A model generated the notes under the pieces. The model was given only the letters and a program-made list of their open reading frames with translations. It made no database searches and was not told where the DNA came from. Below, piece by piece: positions 1-24,897 of a stretch of DNA of 64,000 nt. Origin of the DNA: Capitulum mitella. Taxonomy: Eukaryota > Arthropoda > Thecostraca > Pollicipedomorpha > Pollicipedidae. Location of the stretch: NCBI GenBank assembly GCA_030062745.1, contig CP099840.1:13299437-13363436 (forward strand), written 5' to 3'. Each line of letters begins with the position of its first letter. The stretch's first letter is position 1. The position numbers and the translations under genes are program-made.

Positions 1-217
1 TCGATTGACGGGGAAAGGCCGGCCGATCTGACGACCGCCTGCCCCGCGGCACCTGACTGGGTGACATCACCGGGAGCAGCGCCTTGGCATTCGGGTGGTC
101 CGTTCGTACCTGCAGCGGCAGACAGCCCAGGAAGTGCAGCGGGAGACTGACGGCTTCAAACCATGCGATCATCTGTTGTGTTGCTTCCGAGGGCGAGCGT
201 AACTTTTCCAAAATCAT
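1..217 (-). CDS. Unrecognised open frame running off the left edge
   Basis: On the minus strand a frame stays open from an ATG at 217 to the window edge, about 72 codons. It contains the stretch MIAWFEAVSLPLHFLGC, whose WFEAV part resembles the last helix of PH-type domains; that is a weak resemblance and I do not assign a family. A possible splice donor (CTGCAG followed by GTACGA) lies at 110/109, so the real exon could end there. The frame starts beside a dispersed repeat, so it could also belong to a transposon. Composition and codon use look coding, but there is no second exon to confirm it. Confidence 0.25.
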   Translation of the reverse strand, partial: MILEKLRSPSEATQQMIAWFEAVSLPLHFLGCLPLQVRTDHPNAKALLPVMSPSQVPRGRRSSDRPAFPRQS

Positions 218-238
218 TGGAGATGCACAGGCCAATCC

Positions 239-414
239 ATAGGCGCAGCCATCAGGGCCGCAGGGGGGCCCAGGGGGCCCGCCCCCCTCCCTTAGGCCCG
301 CATTTTTTGTGAAAGCCATTGCACATCGTCTTCCTGACAAGCGGTTTTCGTATGATTTCGGTTCGCACTGAGCTCCCCCCTTAAGAAAACCCTGGCTGTG
401 CCCCTGGGCCAGTT
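239..414 (+). repeat. Dispersed MITE-like repeat, family A, copy 1
   Basis: This about 175-bp block matches 18071-18238 (same orientation) and 29326-29491 (opposite orientation). The shared core reads like TTTTTTGTGAAAGCCATTGC, and one end resembles CAGGGGCACAGCCAGGGTTT. Ends of this kind are common on non-autonomous DNA transposons. There is no coding capacity. This copy keeps its CpGs, unlike copy 2. Confidence 0.7.
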
Positions 415-1440
415 TGAGCGTAATTCCTTCCAAGTAACATCATGAGCAATAGGTATAATGTAAGCTTTTCGTGAAGCTGGGGATTCACCCGCATCCCCAT
501 CTTACATTAAAGTCCCATCCACGCTTCTGAGGTACTGACAGCTCAGCATGAGTTTTGTCGAAAGTTGGGCACAGAGATGCACAAGAAATATGTACATTGG
601 AAAACGTATAAGAATGTCATTTAAAAAGAGGCGCTGAGCAGCATAAAACGCTTCTCAGGTATGTATCGGTAGAACAGTCCGTAGAGCATTGGTCTTCTCG
701 TCCTGACAAGACGGCCTCAGGTCGCTTCGGCGCGAGATGTCTGGCTCGAAGGTCAGCTGACAACGAGCCAATGCAGCGTGATGTTGACCACCGCACGGCG
801 GTGTCACACCCTCAGCTGTACGTTTAATCTCCACCACAAAACCAGCCATTATGTGGAACTGCGCGAGGGAGAGGGGAAGGGTGTCTGAGTCTTGGTAGCA
901 AACTTCCCTTACAAATGGTCCTGATCCCCCGCATCCCTCCTGGCAACGATTTCATGCAGTTTTTGAGCAAAATAAAAAGTCGAAAATGCAGACGGCGCGC
1001 ACCCGGGATTTCTATGAGTGGATGAGGGAAAATACACATGAAACGTTGACAGACCGACTCTTCTCCGCAATTTTTTGCTCCCCCTGTGTATTTTCTCCTG
1101 CAAGGTGACTGAGCGCGCCGGCCCCGTTGGATCTGATGCGTCTGTCAGCGAATATACGCCGCCTCTTGGTGTTCTCTCAACGTAGCCAAACTCGTACACA
1201 GGTCACAGCTCCACCTGGAGACTGAAAATGGAAATAGCAGTCACTGAAACATAACGAAAAAGGCCGATCATAATCTTCCGGATCTGCGCAAAACGCGGAC
1301 TTTGTGGCAAACCACAGTCAATGCTGCACCTCATGAAAGAGCTTAGCGGACCGCGACTAGTTGTAATAACCAGTAACATCCTTTCCGAAAAAGATATGTT
1401 CGAAAAGACTCAGCAGGCGAAAAACTGAAGTCTTAGAGGG
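415..1440. other. Intergenic, no gene recognised
   Basis: The short frames here (for example around 655-1200 on the minus strand) have no recognisable similarity, no splice context and mixed composition. I see no RNA gene or regulatory element that I can support. Confidence 0.5.
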
Positions 1441-1445
1441 CCACA

Positions 1446-1640
1446 GCAGTAGCCGGAGGGGGGGCAAGGAGTTGGGAATTTAACGTTTCTTTGCGCTTTT
1501 TTCTTTTTATAAATGAAATGAATAACATTTTCCGGACCCCAAAATAAAGCGGCCGAAATCCGAAGAATTCTCAGCCTTGATAGGAGGTTAGGTTTGTCCT
1601 GACCCCCTCCTTGGCGAAATCCTGGCCACGCCCCTGCAGT
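1446..1640. repeat. Probable MITE with family-A-like ends
   Basis: The left end reads CAGTAGCCGGAGGGGGGGC. The right end, reversed, reads CAGGGGCGTGGCCAGGATTT. Both resemble the termini of family A. The inside is AT-rich and non-coding. Some of it (a GGCCGAAATCCG segment near AATAAAG) resembles 36150-36300 in the opposite orientation. Confidence 0.45.
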
Positions 1641-1756
1641 TGGCACAGTGTTGCGGTTTGCTCCTGCAATTCAATGCCTTTCGTCGTCGCGGCTAATGCG
1701 CCAGATACGTTGAAACAGGTCTTGAACGTGCGGCTATTTCAAAAGCCCACCATTGC

Positions 1757-1990
1757 ACTTGATGTGACATGTCTGGACGAGGGTTCTGTCTGTGGACAGT
1801 CCATTTCCCCTGACCACGCTACTGGCGTGTCTGGATGAGGGTCCTCTCTGCGGACAGCTGCAGTACCCTTGACCACACTGACATATCAGGAGGAGCGTCC
1901 TGTCGACGGCCAGCTTCATTGTCTCAGATCATACCACCGTCGTGTTTGGAGGGGGAGGGGTCTTTCTGCGGTCAGCTGATGGTAATCTTA
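1757..1990. repeat. Degenerate tandem repeat, about 55-65 bp unit
   Basis: Three to four diverged units follow a pattern of GTCTGGATGAGGGTCCT, then CTGCGGACAGCTG, then CCCTTGACCACACTG. No protein-like periodicity survives, so I read it as a minisatellite. Confidence 0.6.
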
Positions 1991-3540
1991 AACATTCCGA
2001 CTGATTATTACTACGGAGTACGGACACACCGGACCATTTCACCAGCAGTTGTCGCAGGCTAGGTGAGGCCTATGGTGAAAGTCGCGAAAATGACCACATG
2101 CGAGATGCCCTGAGTTTAAAATGACCCCAGAACTCAGAGTCAGAATTAGTTTTTCTTAAGCTATGCCGTGACATTCGCTAAGCCAACTGAACGAACGGGT
2201 GACACGGACTGCTTCTTGTGCAGTATGACAATCGGCACCAGACACACTCTGACACCTGCAGGTAACTCAACCACGACATTGCTTGGGAAGTTAAAAAACC
2301 TTCGGCGTTATTATGCTAAGTCTGAAATGCACTTCACATTACACCATGCAAAAGTAAACACAATTACGCCGCGAGAACTAACATACAAACGTTCCCCAAC
2401 AAAGTACAACAAAAAGTGCTGCTTATTTTCGTGCCGTTCCAGACACCGGTAGGTTACCCACTATGTGCGTTAGCAGTTTCTGCAGCCAAACCGCGCTGAG
2501 CGTTTTTCGAGCCGAGGCAGCCAGGTGTTAACGTGACGGCACGAATCGGACGTCGGCGCTGGGCGGTTTCTGATGTCGACAGAGACGCTTCTCACGTCGA
2601 GGGCGGCTCCTTCGCGCTAGACAGTATGAGAGCAAGGGGGATTTCGCACGAACCGGGGCGGCAGAACGAAGCATTCTTCTCTGGGCGGCTAAGCGGCACA
2701 GTGTATCCCCACCATCTGAGAGCTGACTTTATATACGTGAGCGGTTGGGTTACCCGACATACAATACACGGCGTAAAACACAGTTCTTTTTATCCGGTGG
2801 AAAAGAGTCGAAAACAAAATCCAGTGAATGTAGCAAACACTGAGCTCGGGCTCAAAGAGAGATGCCAAACAGCTATCAATCCCGAGACCGAAAAGGTCAA
2901 CTGGTCACGGAACAGCCAAGCCGTGCGGTTGCACGGCACTATGAATGTTTCTGAATATAAACTGGGCCGGTGTCTGAAAAAATTATACGGGATTAGTAAA
3001 CATTCATGTGGAAAGCCCACGATCAGTACAACTCCCGCTAAGAAAGAGCTCTGATGCTAAGAATGATGAAGTACCAAAATCCTCAGCATGAGATAACAAT
3101 GCTTAACAAACTTCAACGAGTGATTTAAATGTCTACATTCCAACACATACACATATGTGTGTACAAACAAAAAGTATTCCTTTGCATACCAGTTTTAACC
3201 ACCGGTGCCTAAAAATCGATGAAAGCATACATGGTTTATCGACGAAAATAAGTGGGACAAATCAAGACAGAAAATCAGATCTGAGGCTGGGCTGGGTTGA
3301 TGTTTCTTTTGAACACTATGCATGACTTTTCGGTTGCCTTATTACAACCGTATTTGTCTATCTCAGTCCGGGCCCGACTGTTGCAGCAGACGTGCGGCTC
3401 GTACCGCACCGTCTCACGGGTGCCATCTGACCCCAGCCTGGTGTGCGGGGGAGATCGGGTCATCCCCTCCCGCCTGAGACTGCGATTGGCGCTTATCGGA
3501 CTGTTTTGGCGGGAGGCATCAGCTCCGTGGGAACGACGCG
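1991..3540. other. Intergenic, no gene recognised
   Basis: The longest frame (2533-3054, plus strand, 173 codons) has no recognisable domain and no splice context. I do not call it a gene. Confidence 0.45.
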
Positions 3541-4190
3541 AATGCTGCGCGAGGACCCGTTAGTACCTGCCGCTGCGGTGGGTTTATCTCGGCAGGGCGT
3601 CCGCCGCTAGACCGTCCAGGTCCGGCCGACCGGCCCTCACTGTGTACCCTGCCCGGCTCCGGCCGACCGGCCCTCACTGTCTACTCTGCCCGGCTCCGGC
3701 CGACCAGCCACAACACCGTCCGGCGGTTTGGCCGGCCAGACCGCCGGCTCCCGGCGGGCCACGGGCTCTCACGGCTCAGCGCACCGCGCCGCCGCGGACG
3801 ACCGCGTAACGAAAACGGCGACCGTGACAGCCGGCCTCCTCCTCCGCCGCCGCCGCCGTCGCCGCGCGCCCGGCGCTGGACCGCGGAGGCGAGCGCCGAG
3901 CGTCGGCCGCCGCGTGACGTGTCGGCGGCCATTAGCGTCGGCCGCCGCCGCCGTCGTGGCCCGTCACCGGGTGGCCTCGGCGGCGGCCGGTGGCGGTCTG
4001 TCAGGTCACAGAGGTCAGCGGACCCGCGCGGGACGGGCCTCCGCCACCGACCGGCCATGCGGAAAACCGCCGGTTTCCGCGACCCATTAATTACGGGACG
4101 CAAACAGAAGTGGCCCTCGTCAGCCTCGCAACATCCTGTCGTCCTCGGTGGCGGCCGCCCGATCTGGTCTCTCCGATTTGTCTGTTTTCT
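3541..4190. promoter_or_regulatory. CpG-rich block, candidate promoter
   Basis: A very GC- and CpG-rich stretch stands out from its AT-richer surroundings. It begins with a 38-bp tandem repeat (3610-3705) built on CCGGCCGACCGGCCCTCACT. On the minus strand an ATG in the context GACGCTAATGGCC (near 3930) opens a low-complexity Arg/Gly/Ser-rich frame. It could be the promoter and first exon of a gene leaving the window to the left, but no homologous protein is visible. Confidence 0.3.
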
Positions 4191-6600
4191 CGGCGCTAAT
4201 GTCTCACGCAAACGACCAACACTGGTCGTTTTTATCCAGGCTGGAATCGTACGAAACCAAGCCAAAGAACTGAAACAACTTGTGATGTTTTACTTCTTTT
4301 GCTCGCAGACAGAACGGGAACCCATTCTCTTTGGACCTATTGTAAAACGCGGGAATCTTGATTGTTTCATTGCTGTTGTCCCACCGATGCAGGCACAATT
4401 ACGGGTTACGTAGAGCTGACCCCTGCGTGTGCCGTCACAATGTCCGCATGAAGGTCGTGTAACAGTTGGTATAAACACGTAAACGGCCGGTTGTTTTCGT
4501 CCCATTTCATAAGCCTTACTGTGAACGAAGGCCGCTGTAAAGCGGTCTCACTGGTTCATGCAGGACATACCGGGATTCCAGGTATGATGTGTCCACGTGG
4601 GGTTGCGTTACAAATACTACCACGAGCGACATGGGCTGCAACGGATGGAAAATGTCGCAAAGAGGCTTAAAGAGATTGAACGGTGACATTCCAGTGCTTT
4701 TTTCCGTACCCAAACGGAAAAAGATCATAACCGCAGCAGATACACGCACACACCGGCTTAACATCGGGGTATGAGGCCATTACGGTCTCAATGCTGAACA
4801 GGGGACGAGAAGTTCTGAGAAGAGCGGTTCTGACTCCAGTAGTGGGAGGACGATTACGCAAAACAGGCCCACAATAAGGGCCACACCAGAGGGTTCGCAA
4901 AGATAGCCCCCACGGGGCGGTCACACAGGACTATAAAAAAATAAAAATGTGTGGGCAACGAAAAGCGGATCTTCAGCTTCGGAGCTTCGTTATTTTGTAA
5001 ACACGTGATCCAACAACAGCCAACGAGAAGTTCATACAGCAGTATGGTTCACTCACCCAAGTGGCTAAGAACATAACCAGCCAGTCCGTCTGGGAAAGAC
5101 AGAAAGGGTGTGCAAGATGTGAATATATTTCCCCCCATGGACGTTAAGACAGTATCCTACGCAAAAAGTGCAGGTTCCAGTTAATTAGGATGGCACGTCC
5201 ATTTTCATCAACACTGCATAAACATTTCGTAAACATAGGACACGCAGAAAATTACAAAACCAAGTCCTGTTTGGACACTTTTTTGGGCGGGGGGTGTAAT
5301 TTCTCTTTTTACTCTACACTTGGAGCTTAGACAGTCACTGCATACAACTAGCCATTTCCTATATGTCAATATAAAACGTATCAAATGACGACAAAAAAAG
5401 CCGACATTCCTGAGACTTCCTCCTAGCTCGCGTTGCCCTCTTGCCCCAAGTTTTCGTCACCCCACATACAATGACGCAAGTCGTGAGTTCCGCTACCTTG
5501 GGTTCAGGGTCTAAAGCTCTCCTGACGCAGAACCGGAGGGTGCCTGCCGCTCATGGGGCGACCTGGTCTGGCTTTTCTGCAACAACGTCAGCTCTCAAGG
5601 GCACTCTGGTCAGACCTTTTTGCGCCGACGGCGGCCCTTAGGGGCCCTTGTTGCGCCTTTTTGTACCGACGGCAGCTTCCAGAGGCCAGCCAGACCGACC
5701 TTTCTGCACCGGCAGCCAACCTCGTCAGACGGCGCTTCTCGAATTTTTGGCCCCAAAATAACACAAGGCCTGAAAATGCGGGATAACGAGGGAAAGCCTT
5801 ATTCACAGCGCGTACAACAGAGGCAAATGTATCCGCCTGGCACACCTGGCCTTACTTTTAATTTACAATTTTTCGCTGACACTCCCATTCGTCTCATGCA
5901 TGCTCATACATTGTTACGCCCCTATATCTTAACTTTTCCGTCATTCCTAATTCGCTCACTCATATCGGTCTCTCAGACTTGTCCACGTGTGTTCGCTGTG
6001 CAATGTCCCTTCCGTTCAGTGTCGCACAGACACTGGACCAAACAGCGGCATCTCTCCCTGTTCTCCTTGTTCATTCATGCCACTCATTTAATTCTTTGCG
6101 CTTCATTAAATTATTCATTAAATAATAAATCGGAGGCACTTCAAACCTGTTGCAAACCTTCCCGGAGTATCCTTACAAAAGGACAGCCATTGTAGCGTAT
6201 GTATTATGGTCTACTGCAATGCGCCGAGCTTTCATGCACTCGCTCTTGTACAAGAAGCACCGTTCTTCGGCGCCCACTCAGACCCAGGATGACATCCGGA
6301 TATTACTCCACAAAGGAGCACAAAACCACAGAAAGCACATCACATCCACATGGCGTGTTTTCCACCATCACTGTCTGACAGACGGACCGTCGGATCAGCG
6401 TTCGCGGCAGACAGAACGAGAGAGAGACAGACAGGATGCCATCTGGCGGCCCGGACCCCACCGGCGTCTGCTGCGAGCGGCGGGCCGGGCCGGACCTGTC
6501 CCCTGCTGACCCCGACACCGGACGCCGTCCCGGGCACACCTCCTCCAGTCCTCTGATGTGTCGGACCGACCCCAGTCAGCGGGCAGAGGGCCGCACCCCG
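4191..6600. other. Intergenic 3' of CDC5L, no gene recognised
   Basis: There is no coding exon I can support. Near 6087-6092 the minus strand carries ATTAAA, a possible weak poly(A) signal for CDC5L about 510 bp past its stop. Confidence 0.45.
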
Positions 6601-6601
6601 G

Positions 6602-16442
<9,841 letters not shown>

Positions 16443-19280
16443 TTTGACAGACTGTGATCAGTTACTGGGTTTTCAATCAGTCTCTTCCACACAGATTATA
16501 TAGTGTGCACGACACACTACTGTACAGGCAGATTTCTGAAGAAAGAGATGCACATATTACACCAGACCTACCTACCTGTGCTGTGTCACTTCTTTGTGAC
16601 ATATTCTGTCACCCATAGATCATGGCTTGAACTGTCCTATGTTAAGCTCACCTCACAACAACACAATGAAAGCAAAGCATACACACCCACTTGTGTGACC
16701 AAGCAGATAACTTACAAAACGATTAGTGTACTGCATTTTTCTGTATGGATGGTACTAGGCTAACGTTTCACACCAGACAGCAATACTAGTCAGAGGCAAT
16801 GAAGATCTGCTGCTCACTACATCATCATACTGTGGAGTTACAAGGCCCAACATAATGACTTTGTGCTACACATTTATGCTTCAAGCTTCAAGCAAAATAT
16901 TTCTGTCATGGAGGCAATGCAAATGCAACAAGTGAGCTACACTCAGCATAGATCTCAACACCAATAATAAATACTTGACATCTGGAAAAAAATATTATGC
17001 ACTGGTGCTTCCATTTCACCTGTGACCATAAAAAATGCCACATTTTTGGGAACCTTTCATATTTTTGTGTGGCACTGTTTACACTTGGTCTTAGCAGTGA
17101 TTGGTGCATCCAAGTATGCAACTTTAGTACCCATGCTGTCTCCAAATTATAACACCATTGGTTTTGCACTATTCCTCATATGGATGAAAATGAAACAATC
17201 TTATCTAACCTAGCCTGACCCAAGTTTATCCACATGTTAACCATATCCATCACATCAATGCAGTGACACAAAACCAGCTGCACTCAAGGCTGTGCAAGCT
17301 TAATTATATGAGTCAAAGACATGGTTATCAATCGCTGGAGACAACCAATTAAAACATTTTAGGTTGGACCACATCACATTCACCTACAAAGACTCTTGCA
17401 AAAACATTCAGTAATGCAGAACATTTATGATTATGATTTCATTTATTGTGTTGGGCGTTCACAGTAAAGAAGCTGGTGTTTGTGTTTCAACTGCAAATAA
17501 AACTGTCTTGAAAATGATGTTATGTATACATAAGACTATCTCTGCATTGCAGAGACATGATGACTTATGCAAAATTCAACATTTCTGACTCAGTGGCAAT
17601 GGTATTCTTATGGGAGCAGTTTACTGGATGAAATGGCATGGAACAGAACCAACAATTGTCAATTCCATTAAAAAAGCATGAATTTGTTTATTAATAATTA
17701 ATTCAGATAAGCAATCAGACTGTACATCTAACATACATTTGTTGCAGATGTTTGTTACAGCAGTTGTCAGTTTAGCAGATATATAGATTAGGCTGGGTCA
17801 GGTTATGGTATTAATGGTTTCCTTCATGCAAATTATTGCAACTAAATTGAACAAATAAGAATTATAAGTGCAAAAACCATTACACTTATCATAACAGTGT
17901 CCCCAAGGTCAATCAGCTGGGTGTCAAGGATGTAGATTGAAATTCATGCTGCCAAACTCCTTCCTGCCATAGCTCTGAACTGCCACCTCTGGTTATTGGC
18001 TGCCTCTCCAATGACTTTTGCACCCTTTGTGCATCCAGACCTGCCTGCCTGATTTGTACTGCCTGGGCAGCACCAGCATAGCCAAAAGGGGGCTGGGGGC
18101 CCAGCCCACTATGCCTGCATTTTTTTGTGAAAACCATTGCACATCATCTTCCCATGGGCAGTTTTCAAATGGTTTCAGTTCATTCTGAGCTCTGGCCCCC
18201 CTTTGAGAAAATCCTGGCTGCACCCCTGTGGGGCAGTTCAACACCAGTTTGGCAACATCCTCCACTCAGTGCTAATTAGTTGGTCCCAAACAAAGGGAGG
18301 AGCAATCAGTGCTGGAAACCCAGTTTTTCTTTCTGGGGTTGGAGTACAAATTCTCTTTTAGAGTATAAAATGGCATGCATTTATGTGAGAAACATGGACT
18401 AACTAGGTGCTCTGCCAACATATGCAGCCAGCACAGGCAGATCCAGCAGCTCCATTTGGTGGGAAACCAAACCAGTTTCCTGGGTCTATATGGTAGGTCA
18501 GCAGAGCCATTGACTACGGGGGATGGAAGGCAGCCGGCAGTGGGTTCAGAGTGTACTTCAGGGGCTGCGTATGAATGGTAAATCATCAACTGGGGGGGGA
18601 TGCTGGGCAACTTCAAACTCTGGTTGAGTAGGAATACCCATGTCTCTTGGGGGGGGCCTGGGCAAATAACTGTTTTGGAGTACAAAATTTTTCTTGAAAT
18701 ATAAATTTTTTGGTGCTCCTTGACACCAGGAAATGGAGAGTTTTTCTAATACTGGGAGCAATACAGCTGGAAGGGGTCTGGCTGATGCTACTGGTGCCTA
18801 ATTTGACACAAAAATTGACTCCTCTAGCCCAAACTACAGTTCTGGTATGCTGCACATCACAATAACAGACTAAAAAAATGGCAGGACTGCCATTCCTGTT
18901 GAAAATGTAGGCAAAGACACTCAATCCTATGGTCCTGAGTACCTTTGATGCACACATGCCAATGCCATGGTTTGAACTTTGCAGTTGGCACTAAGGGTGT
19001 AAGCAAAATGAGAAAGGTGAGGACATGCCCCATGAGTTTCCAAAATCCTTGATTTATGTCACCAGTTTCATAACACCCATTTAATTTATTGGACATCATA
19101 AGTCAACATTCACATGACACATGATGCTACATTTCTAAATCTGTAAAAACAGATAGTAGATGTCAGAATTTTGGTCAGTTACAGATATTTCACTGTGTAC
19201 ATGAAATATTAATGCATGTTACAAAGCAATCTGCTCAGTTCTGCACACACCTCAGGTTGCAGCATTAATAATTTAGGTAC
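16443..19280. other. CpG-depleted 5' region of CDC5L
   Basis: No coding exon is visible. The sequence has roughly nine CpGs between 16500 and 19250, with abundant TpG/CpA, unlike the flanks. It probably holds a 5' UTR intron of CDC5L. The repeat copy at 18071-18238 lies inside. Confidence 0.6.
18071..18238 (+). repeat. Dispersed MITE-like repeat, family A, copy 2
   Basis: It is similar to 239-414 over its whole length, but CpG sites of copy 1 appear here as CpA or TpG. Examples are CATCGTCTT to CATCATCTT, GCGGTTTTCG to GCAGTTTTCA, and TTCGGTTCGC to TTCAGTTCAT. Confidence 0.75.
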
Positions 19281-19668
19281 ACAGCAGGGGTGCTGATTTG
19301 TATTCTTCTGAGAGGGCCTTGGCCCTTCCAATGTTGATTTGGGCCCATCCAGTATTTTCTGCCAGTCTTAAAGGAAAATAAGTAATTATAATGAAAAGAG
19401 CAACTGGAATAGATAAAAGCTGGACAGAAGATATAAAATGACATCTTAAGTGATCTATCTATCCATCTTTTCCCTCCATTTACGTATATACCTGCATACA
19501 TGGGGATAACCTATTTTTAATTTGATAATTCGGACAGAAAACTCATAAGTTTCCATTCGTCAAGATAAAGTGGGCTAAATCCATCGAGAAACCCACATTT
19601 GAGGGGAGGTTAGGCTGCCAGGCTCTCGGCTTGGCCCCCTCAATCATTCACAGAAATCAACAATCCTG
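19281..19668 (-). mobile_element. MITE, CAGGGGTG family, copy 1
   Basis: It is related along its length to the element at 31883-32165 in reverse orientation. It begins around CAGGGGTGCTGATTTGT at 19285 and ends near CAATCCTG at 19668. GTAC flanks both sides (19277-19280 and 19669-19672), a possible 4-bp target duplication. The left half lacks CpG while the right half keeps several. Confidence 0.6.
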
Positions 19669-19689
19669 GTACATATATACTGTTTGGTA

Positions 19690-20460
19690 CTCGGCTACAC
19701 TTGAGTCAGTTACTAGACTAGAATGGCAATAACCGTCCGACCAAGTGAGCCAAAAATTGATACTGAAGCCTTACAACACCACCGTGGTATTACGGCAGCC
19801 GAAGATATTTACTTGGTATCTCAACGTTTCCGTTTGGCGTTTCGGCACTTCCCGCACACTTGCAGCGCCGAAAAACGCAAAACTCGGCAAATATGGCGCA
19901 ATATACGGAATATCAGCTACCATATCAAATGACAGAGGAAACTTGACTCTGTGCTGGAAGTAAATGAAAATAATTTTTAAATAAGGTTCAGTTGTTATTT
20001 ATGACATGACAAAACAGATAAAATTTATTAAATTACTGGCCGAAATACTTCAAAAATCTATGCAAGAAAAAAGTCAACTTTTAGAAATTTACTTCAGAAT
20101 AATTTCAACTTAGTTTTATGGCATCTTGAAAAATTATGGAATTGGTATCACGTCACTTCATAATAGATTTCACTGCACTCGCACACGTGGGTCTGTGTTG
20201 TGACTGCAGTTTGTCCTGACTGATTCAAGTAAAATATTGTGCAACTCTACATCGGTGCGTTGGATTATCAGGGCACTTCACACTAACTTGTTCTTGGTTT
20301 AAACTCGTGGCGTGTTTACAGGCAAAGGCAGTTATATTGTGTGTCTTCGGCGGCGGAACGTTTGGGAGGCTGGAGAGGAAACACATATTTGTGCTCATTT
20401 AATGCATGGGACAACTTCCATTGCAGACCATACAGACAAGTGTTCTCAGTGTGGGGCTGC
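19690..20460. promoter_or_regulatory. Probable divergent promoter of CDC5L and AK6
   Basis: This block keeps normal CpG density between two CpG-depleted domains. It lies between the divergent genes CDC5L (minus) and AK6 (plus). AK6 needs an upstream non-coding exon, because its first coding exon is preceded by a strong acceptor (TTCTTTTTCCAG at 22103-22114). I see no clear TATA box. The exact start sites are unknown. Confidence 0.45.
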
Positions 20461-22122
20461 TTTACTGTATGGTTGACTTCCCAACATCTATTGAATTGCC
20501 ATAAAGCGTGCAGTTTGGCTCACTGGATAGCATTGCTCCCCATAAGCAGATTTCAGGACATTGCAATATGGTCTGAAGAAAGGTGCACCTGAAGGGGTCA
20601 TTTGGGCATCTGGGTGTAATATATTGTGTATTAGAACAGTTGGGAACCTTAAGCACAAGTGTATGGTAATTTTTGCATTCCATATTCTTGCCTGAAGTCT
20701 TGCATTTCAAGTTTGCAAGGATCTGTCATACTGTTGGTCTCCGATCATTCTTGAGATTTTTTGCTGCATATATGTATTTGGTGCAAATTGTTTGCATGAC
20801 CCATGGCCACAGGAACATCCTGCCATATTTCACATGATTCCATCAAATGGGAGAATGTAAACCTCTAAGCCAAGTTGTGATCCATTCCAAGTAATGTCTT
20901 CAGAACATTTATACTGACCTGTCATTTTAACAGTAATGTGTGCTATATTTAATGCAGTTCTAGTCATGAGATCAGTAGTCAAAGGAAAGTCTCAGAACCT
21001 GCCCCTCTCTCCAGACAAATACAAAGGTGGTTTGAAGTCCAGTAATGTACATGTTAAATACTTTGTGAAGAGAATGTAATGGAAACATTACCAAGTGGCT
21101 GGCCATGAATATCATTGTAAAAGACAAGGTAGCTTCCTCATCCTGCCTTCTCCCCATCCACCATTGCTGCCACTGCAACACATGAGGGGCACAGTTGGTA
21201 GATCAGCCTTTTATGTCATGATTAAAAGTATATTATAATTTGTACCAGCAATCAAAGTATGCTATAAATTGACCTAAGATAGCTGAGCATATGCTAGCCA
21301 GGCATTTGATGGTATTTATTACATCTGAGAGTGAAATACAAACAAAATCAGGAGCTGGTGAGTTGATGACTGGCCAATGCACAACTCTGAATGTGGCACT
21401 ATTAATAGTTATAAATGGCAGGACATTCCTGAGATAGATTGTGTGGTGGGTCTCCTGTGGTTGTAGGTTAGCCAGGTCAGAGCACCTGAGAATCTCACCC
21501 AAACTAAATGGAGTTTCTTCGTCATTCCACCTTATGATGGGTGGGAGGGTCTGTGGTTGATTGCAAGAAAAAGCTTCATGTGCTTATGGATGGAGTAGCA
21601 CATTCTTCACTCCTTGCAGCATATACACTGATGTTAACATATCAGATCATCACATAACCAGACATGCAGACATGCCATTATTACCACAGCACAGGCATGT
21701 TTGATCATGATGTATATGTGCAGCCAAACATTGATGCACAGGTGCAAAAACAATCAATTTGGGAGGGTGAAAACTGCATGCATTCACATATGTATACATG
21801 TGCACACAGAGACCTCACTATAAATGCTGGTTGAGTGGCATGGGCCTGATTAATTAAGATACTGATAAAACTTCCTGTCATTGGTAGTGAGGGAAATACT
21901 TCATTGCCATTGGCTCAGACCATCTGTTATCAGAACCCAGGTTTATTTGCTGATATTAAGAGACAGTTGGTACTATATGTGACTGTCCTACTGCAATCTA
22001 CCCTTCTGCTCATTACTGTGTCAGACAAGTTTTCAAATCTTAGGTGAAACAGTCCAGTACAGTGGCTGGTAAGAGGACATCAAACAAATAGTTAATGCCT
22101 CCTTCTTTTTCCAGTTAAAAAG
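20461..22122 (+). other. CpG-depleted 5' UTR intron region of AK6
   Basis: Between 20461 and 22640 I count about four CpGs in 2.2 kb. No coding exon other than the first AK6 coding exon is visible. The intron ends at the acceptor at 22113-22114. Confidence 0.6.
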
Positions 22123-24333
<2,211 letters not shown>

Positions 24334-24824
24334 CCCGGCGTCTGGCGCCGCCCGGGAGGGGAGAGGACCTACAGGCACGCGGTCCCGCGGCCGACCCAGC
24401 ACCCGGCACCGCTGTCCAGCCGGAGGCGTCAACGTCGAGAGCTGGGGGCAGACGACCACTCCCTTGCCTCCCCCCCCGTTTGGGGCTTGGCGATCGGCGA
24501 GACCTTCGTGCGTGCGAGCGGCTCGTGAGCCTGTGCTGTTATGCGTGTCATGACTGATGGCTTTACGGAGACGAGGGTTTGTAATCGGGTGATATTTAAC
24601 AATATCAAGAGGCGTGATGTTTGAACTCCAGTCGCAGCTGGATGCTCGGAGGCAGTCCATGGAGCGATCGATTCTATTCCGAAATCGCAGGGTCGAGAAC
24701 CGTTTGATTCTTTACGGTTGACTGGAACGCGCATTGGTCGCGTGGAAACGCCTCGGAAGCAAAACCCGCCACGATACCTGTTCGTCGTGTTTTTTAGTTC
24801 ACACTCGGCACTGAAAAATGTTAG

Positions 24825-24830
24825 TTTATT
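24825..24830 (-). promoter_or_regulatory. Candidate integrin alpha poly(A) signal
   Basis: The minus strand reads AATAAA here, about 860 bp past the integrin stop. I found no nearer canonical signal. If used, the integrin 3' end would overlap the AK6 3' end. Confidence 0.4.
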
Positions 24831-24897
24831 TTTATAAAAGACACGTATAAAGCTGGCTTTCCGTTTGACGGCGTGGCGGCCCTCCACGCGGAATGGC

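Noticed and set aside
2533-3054. 173-codon plus-strand frame
   Set aside because: No recognisable domain, promoter or splice partner.
3681-4265. GC-rich 194-codon minus-strand frame
   Set aside because: Low-complexity Arg/Gly/Ser product of a CpG-rich block; no homology, so treated only as a candidate promoter.
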